A DNA stretch of 64,000 nt, from the NCBI GenBank assembly GCA_009775705.1, contig VSQE01000001.1:1-64000 (forward strand), in the 5' to 3' direction. This stretch comes from Prevotellamassilia sp. Lineage in GTDB: Bacteria > Bacteroidota > Bacteroidia > Bacteroidales > Bacteroidaceae. Positions within the stretch are counted from its first letter, which is position 1, and each line of letters starts with the position of its first letter. Of the stretch, positions 17,232-25,548 are shown piece by piece. Below the pieces are notes generated by a model that saw only the letters and a program-made list of their open reading frames with translations, ran no database searches and was not told the DNA's origin. The position numbers and the translations under genes are program-made.

Positions 17232-18716
17232 TTATTTGTTGAGGCGCCAGGACGATCCTTCGCGTGTGTCCTTGATTTCGAAGCCCAGGGCGGCCAGTTC
17301 GTCGCGGATGCGGTCGCTGGTGGCCCAGTCTTTGGCTTCTTTTGCCTTGCGGCGCATGTCAAGCAGGAGGTCTACGGCGCGTCCGAAACTTTCCTCGCGT
17401 CCGGCGTTGCCCGCGGTTTCGGCGCTAAGGCCCAGTAGGTCGAAGGCAAAGGTGCGGAACACGCGGCGCAGTTCTTCCAATACTTCGGCGGTGACGGTGG
17501 CTTTCTTGTCGGCCAGCTGGTTGATGGTGCGGCAGGCGTCGAAGAGGTGGCCGATGACGATGGGAGAGTTGAAGTCGTCGTCGAGGGCGGCATAGCATTT
17601 CTCCTCCAACTGCTTCACCTGTTCGGGTCCCACGGTGCCTTCGGCGGCGGGAACGATGCCGTCCAGACGGGCGTTGGCTTCAAGCAGGCGTGCCAGCCCC
17701 TTTTCGGAGGCCTGGAGGGCTTCGTTGGAGAAGTCCACCGTGGAACGGTAGTGCGCCTGAAGGATGAAGAAGCGGATGGTCATGGGCGAGTAGGCCTGTG
17801 TGAGCGATTCGTGCTCGCCGCTGAAGAACTGCGCGAGGGTGATGAAGTTGCCTAAGCTCTTGCCCATCTTCTGCCCGTTGATGGTGATCATGTTGTTGTG
17901 CATCCAGTATTTCACCATCTGGTCGCCCTGCGAGGCCACGGCCTGCGCTATCTCGCATTCGTGGTGGGGAAAGACGAGGTCCATGCCACCGCCGTGGATG
18001 TCGAAATGCGTGCCGAGGTATTTGCGGCCCATGGCCGTACATTCGCAGTGCCAGCCCGGGAAACCGTCGCCCCAGGGCGAGGGCCAGCGCATGATGTGTT
18101 CGGGGCGGGCTTTCTTCCAGAGGGCGAAGTCCACCTGGTTACGCTTCTCCCCTACCCCGTCGAGCGCGCGGCTGGCGTTGATCACGTCCTCAAGGTTGCG
18201 GCCCGAGAGGATGCCGTAATGGTGCTTTTTGTTGTAGGCCTCCACGTCAAAGTAGACCGATCCGTCGGATTCGTAGGCGAAGCCGTTGTCGAGGATCTGG
18301 CGTACCAGTTTTTCCTGTTCGATGATGTGTCCCGTGGCGTGGGGCTCTATTGAGGGCGGCAGGCAGTTCAGCCGGTCCATGCTCTCGTGGAAGCGGTTGG
18401 TGTAGTGCTGGGCCACTTCCATCGGCTCTAACTGTTCCAGTTTGGCCTTTTTCGCGATTTTGTCCTCGCCCTCGTCGGCATCGTGTTCCAGGTGTCCCAC
18501 GTCGGTGATGTTGCGGACGTAGCGTACCTTGTAGCCCAGATGGCGGAGGTAGCGGAACACGAGGTCGAAGGTGACGGCAGGACGGGCGTGGCCCAGATGG
18601 GCGTCGCCGTAGACGGTGGGGCCGCAGACGTACATGCCCACGTGGCCGGGATTGACCGGCTCGAACGGCTCTTTCCTGCGGGAGAGCGTATTATAGATGT
18701 GCAAATTGTGTTTCAT
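17232..18716 (-). CDS. cysS: Cysteinyl-tRNA synthetase
   Basis: 494 residues, the full length for class I CysRS, which attaches cysteine to tRNA-Cys. Zinc ligands include Cys31 (YVCGPTVYGDAH), Cys224 (GWHCEC) and the HHE at 251-253. The HIGH-type motif HLGH lies at 40-43 and the KMSKS-type KMGKS at 283-287. The C-terminal DALR-like helical region and the short tail are intact. It has its own promoter (18724-18754) in the gap after pdxB, so it need not depend on upstream read-through. Confidence 0.97.
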   Translation of the reverse strand: MKHNLHIYNTLSRRKEPFEPVNPGHVGMYVCGPTVYGDAHLGHARPAVTFDLVFRYLRHLGYKVRYVRNITDVGHLEHDADEGEDKIAKKAKLEQLEPMEVAQHYTNRFHESMDRLNCLPPSIEPHATGHIIEQEKLVRQILDNGFAYESDGSVYFDVEAYNKKHHYGILSGRNLEDVINASRALDGVGEKRNQVDFALWKKARPEHIMRWPSPWGDGFPGWHCECTAMGRKYLGTHFDIHGGGMDLVFPHHECEIAQAVASQGDQMVKYWMHNNMITINGQKMGKSLGNFITLAQFFSGEHESLTQAYSPMTIRFFILQAHYRSTVDFSNEALQASEKGLARLLEANARLDGIVPAAEGTVGPEQVKQLEEKCYAALDDDFNSPIVIGHLFDACRTINQLADKKATVTAEVLEELRRVFRTFAFDLLGLSAETAGNAGREESFGRAVDLLLDMRRKAKEAKDWATSDRIRDELAALGFEIKDTREGSSWRLNK

Positions 18717-18723
18717 GATGTTG

Positions 18724-18754
18724 CAAAGGTAGAAATTTTAATTGAGACAGTAAA
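18724..18754 (-). promoter_or_regulatory. Promoter of cysS
   Basis: Minus-strand TACCTTTG (18724-18731) preceded by TTTA (18751-18754) with a 19-nt spacer: a consensus -7 and a one-mismatch -33. Confidence 0.55.
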
Positions 18755-18785
18755 AAGCGTCTTCAACATTTTTTGACGGATGGCC

Positions 18786-19841
18786 TCAGCCGTCGTATTC
18801 GCGCCGGAGGGGGTAGTTGCCGCGCAGCAGTTCGAAGTCTCCGGGCGAGGATTTCAGGGCCTGGCTGTCGCGTTCCGGGTCGTAGAGGCGCAGCGGGGAA
18901 CCGAGATAGTTCCGGCTTCCGGCCGCCGGATTGCCGTTTTCGAAATAGAGGAAGCCTTCCGGCAGTGCGGGCGGACGGATGCCGTCGAAGTTTTCCGGAA
19001 GGCCGAAGTGGCGGGCTACGGCGGCGAGTGCCATGCGGGTGCCGTTGGCTTTGCCGTCGGCGGAATAGCCGGCTATGTGGGGAGTGCCGAGACGGACGGC
19101 GGCGAGCAGGGCGCGGTCGATGCAGGGTTCGTTTTCCCAGGTGTCGATGACGGCCGTCCTTACCTGTCCGAGCCGCAGGGCCGTCCTGAGGGCTTCGGTG
19201 CAGACCACTTCTCCCCGTGCGGCGTTGACCAACGCGGGGCGGCGCGCTACGCGGCGGAAGAATTCTGCGTCGGCCAGGTGAAACGTGGCGTGGGGGCCGT
19301 GGTGGGTGAGCGGGGTGTGGAGCGTGATGATGTCGGCCTCCCGTTCGATGGTTTCCTGCGGGACGAACTCCGCCCCACCCTCCCGCTCGCTGCGAGGAGG
19401 GTCGCACAGCAGGAGCCGGCAGCCGTAGGGGCGCAGCGCGCAGGCCACAGCCTGTCCCACGTGTCCTGCGCCGACAATGCCGACGGTGCATCCTCCGTCG
19501 AGACGCACGGTGCCTTCGGCGTGGAGCAGGAGCAGGGCATTACGGACATACTGGGCCACCGAGGCGGCGTTGCATCCCGGCGCGTTGGTCCAGCCGATGC
19601 CGGCCTCGGCCAGATAGTCCGTGTCGAGGTGGTCGTATCCGATGGTGGCGGTGGCGATGAAGCGCACACGGCTGCCGGTCAGCAGGGCGCGGTCGCAGCG
19701 GGTGCGGGTGCGCACGATCAGGGCATCGGCATCACGCACGTCCGCCGGACGGATGGATGCGCCGGGCAGGTAGACCGTCTCTCCCAGCCGCTCGGCCTGT
19801 CCGCGCAGGTAGGGAATCTTGTCGTCGGCTACGATTTTCAT
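18786..19841 (-). CDS. pdxB: Erythronate-4-phosphate dehydrogenase
   Basis: 351 residues, a D-2-hydroxyacid dehydrogenase of the PdxB type, which oxidises 4-phosphoerythronate in the DXP-dependent pathway to pyridoxal phosphate. The Rossmann motif VGIVGAGHVGQAV is near 115. The catalytic Arg is in NAARGEVV, Glu in DTWENEP, and His in GTPHIAGYS. PdxB-specific openers MKIVADDKIPY and a C-terminal dimerisation domain follow. It starts 11 nt after the DUF3108 gene stop, so the two are probably co-transcribed with the Ig-like and GH3-like genes upstream. Confidence 0.94.
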   Translation of the reverse strand: MKIVADDKIPYLRGQAERLGETVYLPGASIRPADVRDADALIVRTRTRCDRALLTGSRVRFIATATIGYDHLDTDYLAEAGIGWTNAPGCNAASVAQYVRNALLLLHAEGTVRLDGGCTVGIVGAGHVGQAVACALRPYGCRLLLCDPPRSEREGGAEFVPQETIEREADIITLHTPLTHHGPHATFHLADAEFFRRVARRPALVNAARGEVVCTEALRTALRLGQVRTAVIDTWENEPCIDRALLAAVRLGTPHIAGYSADGKANGTRMALAAVARHFGLPENFDGIRPPALPEGFLYFENGNPAAGSRNYLGSPLRLYDPERDSQALKSSPGDFELLRGNYPLRREYDG

Positions 19842-19852
19842 CGTGAGGCAGG

Positions 19853-20677
19853 TTATTTCAGTTTGGCGGCCTGCGGGTTGCGCAGTCCGCGGGCACCGGT
19901 CAGGAAGGCTTTGGCCGTTCCGAAGTTGAGGTTCATGTCAAGGCGCACGGGCAAGTGGTTCTTGTCATCGGTCACCCAGAACGTGACGATTTCCTTTTCT
20001 TTCTTGCCCTTTTCCTGTTCCATGAACGAGAAGACGAGGCAGCGGTAGGAGGTGTTTGAATTCTCCATCTTGAATTTCTTCTTTCCGCGATAGACGATGC
20101 TCTGCCATTCGTAGTTCTTTCCGTCGGCCATGAGGAAAGCGATGCGGTGACCTATTTTGAATTTCGAGGGATCGAAGGAGCGGGCGCGCAGGAGCATGCT
20201 CAGCATGTCGTAGGCGCAGTATTTGCTCTTGTGTTCGTTGCGGCGCACGTTGTTGTCGTTACGCTGGTGGGTCATTTTGACGGCGCATTGCCCGCCGGGA
20301 TAGCTGTACCATACGTCGTCGCGGTAGTAGTTCTTGCCCTCGTGTGCGCGTTTTTTATAGTAGCGCGGAATCAGGTCGAAGTCTACGTAGGAGGTGAGCG
20401 TGTCGCGCATGATGAAGAATTTGTCGGCCTTGTTGGAGCCGCGCGTGATGAGGTAGGTGCGGTAGGCCGGTTTCCCGTCGTAGACGGTGCGGGTGATGTT
20501 CATCGAGGCCGTGCCCACCTTTACCCAGACGAATTTCCAGTTGAAGTAGAGGTCGTACATCAGTGTCTCGCCGCTTTGGAAGGCGGAGTTTTCCGAAGAA
20601 CATTGTGCGTGGCCCGTTGTCGGGGCGAGGGGCAGCAGCGCGAAGGCCGTTGCGATGATCAGGAGTAGTTTTTTCAT
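19853..20677 (-). CDS. DUF3108 domain exported protein
   Basis: 274 residues with a signal peptide ending near residue 25 (GHAQCS; the Cys is not in a good lipobox context). The body matches DUF3108: SGETLMYDLYFNWKFVWVKVG at the start, an internal TSYVDFDLIPRYYKK strand, and ITFWVTDD-type strands (here IVTFWVTDDKNHLPVRLD) near the end. The family is periplasmic or envelope-associated with an unproven function. It lies between the Ig-like lipoprotein (35 nt upstream) and pdxB, a gene order often seen in Bacteroidales. Confidence 0.88.
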   Translation of the reverse strand: MKKLLLIIATAFALLPLAPTTGHAQCSSENSAFQSGETLMYDLYFNWKFVWVKVGTASMNITRTVYDGKPAYRTYLITRGSNKADKFFIMRDTLTSYVDFDLIPRYYKKRAHEGKNYYRDDVWYSYPGGQCAVKMTHQRNDNNVRRNEHKSKYCAYDMLSMLLRARSFDPSKFKIGHRIAFLMADGKNYEWQSIVYRGKKKFKMENSNTSYRCLVFSFMEQEKGKKEKEIVTFWVTDDKNHLPVRLDMNLNFGTAKAFLTGARGLRNPQAAKLK

Positions 20678-20712
20678 AAGTTTTTGTTTTGGGTGTATTT
20701 GTTCTGTCCGTG

Positions 20713-22641
20713 TCAGCGCCGGTTGCGTTCGCGTTCGGCGTTGCGGTTACGGGTGGTTTTCTTTTTCTCTTCTTTCTGTTTTTGCAGTTCGGCGGGTTTT
20801 TGCCGGTTGAGCGGGAGGGCGTGCAGGTTCCAGGTTTGTTCGATGTCCCAATTGGCGCGCACGTCTATGGACGAGGGGAAGTAGCAGACGTGTTCCGTCT
20901 GGATTCCTTCGGCGTAGTTGCCCGGATCACAGAGGCCGTTTCCGTTGCGGTCGCTGAAGGCGCGCAGGTAGTACCGGCCGGGCGATACATAGAAGAAATC
21001 GGCCCGTTTGTTGCGGGCGGCGGTCTGGCGCACAATCTTGGTGTCCGATGTGAGGAGCTGCACCACGGTGGTGGAATCGGCATCGGGAAGAAGCAGGAAG
21101 AGTGCGCCGTAGTCTTCCGCGTTGCCGATGGCGAACGGCTGTGTCACGGTTTTGTTGAAGAGCCCGGTGTAGGTGGTGATTGCCGCGGAGTCAATGCGGA
21201 GCCGGTATTTCTGTCCCGGCCTCCATTCGCCCATCAGGGTAAATTTCTGCGGCTCATATCTGTTCTGCTCGATGCGGAACGGTGCGGGTTCCCACGTGCT
21301 GTCGTTGACGGCGAGGCTCAGACTGACAGCGGCGGTATCGAAGCGCATGGCAGGCTGTTCCAGTTCGAAGTGCTGGTTCTGGATGGGTGATATTTTGCGG
21401 GTGAGGCCCGTGATCTTCATGAAAGTGACGGGCGGAGTCTCGTCGGAGAAGTCTCCCTTCTTGTGTCGCTTCTCCCGTTGCTTCTGCCAGCGTTCCAGTT
21501 CTTTGGCACGCTGTTCCCGGCGTTTCCCCATCGTGAGACGCGGAGCGAGTTGCAAGGTGTCGGTTTGTAGGAAAGGCCGGCCTGTCGAATCGTCCGTGGC
21601 CTCGAAAGTACAGGTCAGCGAGAGCGTGTCGAGATTCATCAGCAGAGTGTCGCGCAGCCAGTAGGTGATGGTGTCGTTCCCCTTAGATCGGCTTTGCAGG
21701 AAGGCCTCGCGGGCGTCGAAGTTCAGGCCCCTGATTTCGGGGATGTGTGCCGACGGAGCGGTGAAGTACAGGCGGAACCATTCCGGCACATCGCGTTGCG
21801 ATTTCAGCAGCGCGCGCGATGTGTTCTTTTCGGTGAAGGAGAGCAGCACGATGTCATCCGGCAGGTAGTGGGTGAAGGGTACGGTGAGAATGGTGTCGTA
21901 GCTTACCGTGTCGCGCCAGAGCGTGTCGCGGCGGACGTCCGGAAAGGATGACGGCGTGAGCGTCCGTTTCAGAAAGGCCAGTTGTTCGCCGCGGCTGTAT
22001 CTGAAATCGCCGTCCATGTCCTTAAGGGCATAGATACGGTAGGTGCCGGGGGCCACTCCTTTCACCGAGAAATATCCGCGGCTGTCCGTGCGGGCCACAC
22101 GGTCGAAGGGCCGTGTGGTGAAGGCTGTGTCGGTGGTGTCGCTGTGCAGGCCCACGAGGATGCCCTTCACCGGCTCCAGATTTTCGGCCAGCAGCACGTG
22201 GCCCGACACCTCCATCGTGTCTAACCGCGGTCCGGTGGAGAAGTAGTGGGTGAACTGTCCCAGCGGATTTCCCTCGTTAGCGTCCTCGATGGCGTCCGAG
22301 AAGTCTATGGTGTAGGTGGTATTGGGCCGCAGCGTGTCGTTCAGTTCCACCGTGATGCGTCGTCCCGACACCTTGATCTCGGGAGTTTCTATCTGCGGCG
22401 GCGAGACGATCACCTTCTCTGTGGCGTTTTCTATCTTTATCAGTTCATCGAAGAGAAGCGTCACCTTCCGTGCCTTCGCTTCGGTAAGTCCCAGTCCGGG
22501 GTGCATGGCAACGAGGCGTGGCGGAGTCTCGTCATACGGACCTCCGTTGGGTCCGCTGCCCGGATTGGCACAGGCCCAGACGGTAGTGACGAGCAGCAGG
22601 AAGCGGGCGGCGAGGAGAAAGAAACGTTTTGTCTTCTTCAT
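20713..22641 (-). CDS. Ig-like domain lipoprotein
   Basis: 642 residues with a lipoprotein signal ending VWAC (Cys24). A bacterial Ig-like (SbsA-type) domain at about 35-140 opens PNGGPYDETPPRLV and includes TTYTIDFSDAIEDANEGN. A carboxypeptidase-regulatory-like fold follows (about 145-215, SGHVLLAENLEPVKGI), and beta-rich segments run to the end. The tail is strongly basic (QKQKEEKKKTTRNRNAERE). It is conserved in Bacteroidota as a cell-surface or envelope protein with no assigned reaction. It starts 6 nt downstream of the GH3-like gene stop, so the two are translationally close and probably one operon. Confidence 0.85.
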   Translation of the reverse strand: MKKTKRFFLLAARFLLLVTTVWACANPGSGPNGGPYDETPPRLVAMHPGLGLTEAKARKVTLLFDELIKIENATEKVIVSPPQIETPEIKVSGRRITVELNDTLRPNTTYTIDFSDAIEDANEGNPLGQFTHYFSTGPRLDTMEVSGHVLLAENLEPVKGILVGLHSDTTDTAFTTRPFDRVARTDSRGYFSVKGVAPGTYRIYALKDMDGDFRYSRGEQLAFLKRTLTPSSFPDVRRDTLWRDTVSYDTILTVPFTHYLPDDIVLLSFTEKNTSRALLKSQRDVPEWFRLYFTAPSAHIPEIRGLNFDAREAFLQSRSKGNDTITYWLRDTLLMNLDTLSLTCTFEATDDSTGRPFLQTDTLQLAPRLTMGKRREQRAKELERWQKQREKRHKKGDFSDETPPVTFMKITGLTRKISPIQNQHFELEQPAMRFDTAAVSLSLAVNDSTWEPAPFRIEQNRYEPQKFTLMGEWRPGQKYRLRIDSAAITTYTGLFNKTVTQPFAIGNAEDYGALFLLLPDADSTTVVQLLTSDTKIVRQTAARNKRADFFYVSPGRYYLRAFSDRNGNGLCDPGNYAEGIQTEHVCYFPSSIDVRANWDIEQTWNLHALPLNRQKPAELQKQKEEKKKTTRNRNAERERNRR

Positions 22642-22647
22642 ACTTAC

Positions 22648-24168
22648 TTAAATTGTATAGTCGGGCAGGAGCGCCAGTACCTCTTCGATAATGTCGCGGT
22701 TGTTGCACAGGCGCGGCACTTTGTGCTGGCCGCCCAGCTTGCCTTTGCTTTCAAGCCAGCGGTCGAAGTGTCCGTGCGGGGCCTTGATGATTTCCAGCCG
22801 TTGCAGGGTGAGGTCCTTGAAGCGTTTGGCCTCGTAGTCGGAGTTGAGGTTCTGCAAGGCACGGTCCAGAATGTCGGCGAAGGCTTCGAGCGAGGGCGGT
22901 TCTTTCCCGAACTCCATCACCCACTGGTGTCGGCAGCGGCCCCTGTCGTCCATAAAGACGGGTGCGGCGGTATATTCCCTGACCTGCGCGCCGGTTTGCC
23001 GGCAGGCTTCCTGAAGGCCTTTCTCGGCATTGTCCACGATCAGTTCCTCGCCGAAGGCGTTGATGAAGCTTTTGGTGCGGCCGCTGATGATGAACTTGTA
23101 GGGGTGCGTGGAGGTGAATTTCACCGTGTCGCCTATCTGGTAGCGCCACAGGCCGCTCGACGTGGAGATGACCATGGCGTAGTTGCGGCCCGTCTCCACT
23201 TCCCACAGAGGCAGGGCTTTCGCCTCGGGGTGTCCCACTTCTTCCAGGGGGATGAACTCGTAAAAGACGCCGTAGTCGAGCATGAGGAGCATGGCCGGAT
23301 CGCACGGGTCGTTCTGTAGGCCGAAGAATCCCTCGCTGGCGTTGTAGGTCTCCATGTAGTGCATCCGCGGGGAGCGTATCAGGCGGTGGTATTGTTCCCG
23401 GTAGGGGGTGAAGGCCACACCGCCGTGGAAGAACACCTCCAGATTGGGCCATACCTCATCCAGATATTCCTTGCCCGAGAGTTCGAGCACGCGGTTGATC
23501 ACCGACATCATCCACGACGGGACACCGCTCAGGTTCGTCACGTTCTTGTGCATGGCCTCGCGGGCTATGCGGTCGCGTTTCTCCATGAAGTCGGCCAGCA
23601 GGGCGGTGCTCTTCTTGGGCACCCGCACGAGGTTGACCAGCGGATTGATGTTTTCTATCAGGATGGCGCTGAGGTCGCCCACGAGCGTTCCCGGCAGGTT
23701 GTAGTTGGGCGCGTGGCTGCCGCCCAGAATCAGCGCGCGGCCGTCGAAGAGGCGGCTCAGCGGATTGTTGTGCAGGTAGATGGCTACGGCATCGCTGCCA
23801 CCTGCATAGTGCGTGTCGTTCAGTCCGGACCGGCTCACGGGGATGAACTTGCTCTTGTCGTTGGTTGTGCCTGAGGATTTGGCGAACCAGCGTACGCGGC
23901 CCGGCCAGAGCACATCGGCCTCGCCCTGCCGCATGCGGTCGATGTCGGCCTTCAGGTCCTCGTAGGTGCTGAGCGGCACACGTTCGGCAAAGTCTTCGTA
24001 GGTGCGGATTTCGGCGTAATGGTGTTTCCGGCCCCACTGGGTGTCGGAGGCGCGGCGGACAAGGTTGTCGAGCACCTGCCGCTGCACACTCTCGGCCTGC
24101 GTGAAGAAATTCTCGATTTCCTGAACGCGGTTGCGGAAGAACGGTGCTATGAGATTGGTCAGGTTCAT
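22648..24168 (-). CDS. GH3 auxin-responsive promoter family (acyl-adenylate) protein
   Basis: 506 residues from ATG 24168, chosen because MNLTNLIAPFFRNRV is the usual opening of this family in Bacteroidota. An in-frame extension to 24324 crosses the -7 box at 24248-24255 and is rejected. ANL-superfamily motifs: the P-loop-like FAKSSGTTNDKSKFIP near residue 95, YNASEGFFGLQ near 290, and GRTKSFINAFGEEL near 400. The plant relatives conjugate amino acids to acyl substrates; the bacterial substrate is unknown. It leads a minus-strand run with the Ig-like lipoprotein, DUF3108 and pdxB. Confidence 0.9.
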   Translation of the reverse strand: MNLTNLIAPFFRNRVQEIENFFTQAESVQRQVLDNLVRRASDTQWGRKHHYAEIRTYEDFAERVPLSTYEDLKADIDRMRQGEADVLWPGRVRWFAKSSGTTNDKSKFIPVSRSGLNDTHYAGGSDAVAIYLHNNPLSRLFDGRALILGGSHAPNYNLPGTLVGDLSAILIENINPLVNLVRVPKKSTALLADFMEKRDRIAREAMHKNVTNLSGVPSWMMSVINRVLELSGKEYLDEVWPNLEVFFHGGVAFTPYREQYHRLIRSPRMHYMETYNASEGFFGLQNDPCDPAMLLMLDYGVFYEFIPLEEVGHPEAKALPLWEVETGRNYAMVISTSSGLWRYQIGDTVKFTSTHPYKFIISGRTKSFINAFGEELIVDNAEKGLQEACRQTGAQVREYTAAPVFMDDRGRCRHQWVMEFGKEPPSLEAFADILDRALQNLNSDYEAKRFKDLTLQRLEIIKAPHGHFDRWLESKGKLGGQHKVPRLCNNRDIIEEVLALLPDYTI

Positions 24169-24247
24169 GATGTCGTGTATATAAAGTCTTTTTACAGACA
24201 CGGCAGTCCCTGTGGAGGGTGCTGCGTCCATAATAAATAATTGGGGA

Positions 24248-24255
24248 CAAAGATA
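24248..24255 (-). promoter_or_regulatory. -7 box of the GH3-like operon
   Basis: Minus-strand TATCTTTG fits TAnnTTTG, 79 nt upstream of the chosen start. No clear -33 box was found. Confidence 0.4.
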
Positions 24256-24391
24256 GCCATTTTTTTGCTTACGTGCGGAGGTACAGTTTTTTTTAAGAAA
24301 CTGCGGGTTTCCCGAGGCCGGCATTCTGCCTTGCGTGGGTGCTGTTTCTAAAAAAACAAAGGGAAAGTGCGGCCCGTATCGGTGAAATGTC

Positions 24392-24399
24392 TATCTTTG
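24392..24399 (+). promoter_or_regulatory. -7 box of ndk
   Basis: TATCTTTG, 41 nt upstream of the ndk ATG. The -33 box is not evident. Confidence 0.42.
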
Positions 24400-24440
24400 C
24401 GTTTTTACCTGACCCTAAAACTTAAAAACATAAAAAACAC

Positions 24441-24908
24441 ATGGCACTTGAAAAAACACTGGTTCTCCTGAAGCCCTGCACGTTGCAGCGCGCTCTCGCG
24501 GGAGAGATCATCAGCCTCTTCGAACGCAAGGGACTGCGTATCTGCGGAATGAAAATGATGCAGCTCACCGACGAGCTCCTCTCCGAGCACTATGCCCATC
24601 TGGCCGGCAAGCCTTTCTTCCAGCGCGTGAAGGATTCCATGATGACGGCCCCCATCGTGGCCCTCTGTCTGGAAGGAGTGGACGCCATCGCCGCCGTGCG
24701 CGCGCTGGCCGGTCCCACCAACGGACGCAATGCGGCCCCCGGCACCATCCGCGGTTCCTATTGCATGAGTTTCCAGGAGAATATTGTCCATGCCAGCGAC
24801 AGTCCCGAGACGGCTGCGACAGAGTTGAAACGCTTCTTTCGCCCCGAAGAAATCTTCGAGTGGAAACAGGCTGTCTTCGACTACCTCTACGCCTGCGACG
24901 AGTTCTGA
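24441..24908 (+). CDS. ndk: Nucleoside diphosphate kinase
   Basis: 155 residues, which transfers the gamma phosphate between nucleoside triphosphates and diphosphates through a phospho-His. The catalytic His117 is in NIVHASDSPETA. The N-terminal ATP-site Lys is in LVLLKP, and the GPTNGRNAAPGTIRG segment binds nucleotide. Length and motif spacing fit the family (about 150 residues). It has a single-gene layout with its own -7 box and a 159-nt gap before acpP. Confidence 0.96.
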   Translation: MALEKTLVLLKPCTLQRALAGEIISLFERKGLRICGMKMMQLTDELLSEHYAHLAGKPFFQRVKDSMMTAPIVALCLEGVDAIAAVRALAGPTNGRNAAPGTIRGSYCMSFQENIVHASDSPETAATELKRFFRPEEIFEWKQAVFDYLYACDEF

Positions 24909-24983
24909 CCGTGAACGGGCCGGAAGAAAAAAGCACAAAAATAAATCCGGTGTGCAAAAAATATGGTTATTTTCCCGCATTTG

Positions 24984-25015
24984 TTTGCTGGTTTTAATAA
25001 TAATCCCTATTTTTG
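24984..25015 (+). promoter_or_regulatory. Consensus promoter of acpP
   Basis: TTTG (24984-24987), 20-nt spacer, TATTTTTG (25008-25015): a textbook Bacteroides promoter, with a leader of about 45 nt before acpP. Confidence 0.75.
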
Positions 25016-25067
25016 CAGCCTAAAATGTTTAAGAATAACCAATTATTAATTTCAAACAAAAAGAACT

Positions 25068-25304
25068 ATGTCTGATATCGCAGCAAAAGTTAAAGAAATC
25101 ATCGTAGACAAACTTAGTGTGGACGAAGCCGAAGTAAAGAACGAGGCCAGCTTCGCTAACGATCTGGGTGCCGATTCTCTTGACACCGTAGAACTGATCA
25201 TGGAGTTTGAGAAAGAATTCAAGATCTCCATTCCCGACGATCAGGCTGAGAAAATCTCTACCGTAGGTGACGCCATTGCTTACATCGAAGCTAACGCAAA
25301 ATAA
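25068..25304 (+). CDS. acpP: Acyl carrier protein
   Basis: 78 residues, acidic and all-helical. The phosphopantetheine attachment site Ser37 lies in GADSLDTVEL. It carries acyl chains for fatty-acid synthesis. It is followed by fabF 244 nt later on the same strand. The gap holds a long hairpin (25331-25401) that could set the usual excess of acpP over fabF message. Confidence 0.98.
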   Translation: MSDIAAKVKEIIVDKLSVDEAEVKNEASFANDLGADSLDTVELIMEFEKEFKISIPDDQAEKISTVGDAIAYIEANAK

Positions 25305-25330
25305 GAAACCCCACGTTCTTCGAATGTGAA

Positions 25331-25401
25331 GATGTGCCAATGTTCCGGCCTTCTCGTGACAGCCGTCCGCGGCAAAGAGATTCCCGGAGCATTGGCACAT
25401 C
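25331..25401 (+). promoter_or_regulatory. Long RNA hairpin between acpP and fabF
   Basis: An 18-bp stem (25331-25348 with 25384-25401) pairs fully if one G-U is allowed. The loop contains a further TCTC/GAGA and GCCG/CGGC stack. No U-tract follows, so it is not a typical terminator. It is suited to being a processing or stability element. Confidence 0.6.
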
Positions 25402-25548
25402 GGCTGTTTGGGCCGGTCACCGGAAGCCCTCTCCCGCCCTCTCCCGTCGCCAAGTCGGAAACCTCTTCGGGCGGAGGGACGGAACAGCGGGGGGCATCCG
25501 CCGTTTTTTTACGAATAGAAACATGAAATCTCAACGAAAACAATATAT

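Noticed and set aside
25326..25526. A 66-codon frame between acpP and fabF
   Set aside because: It lies over the long hairpin and has no domain or ribosome binding site I can support.
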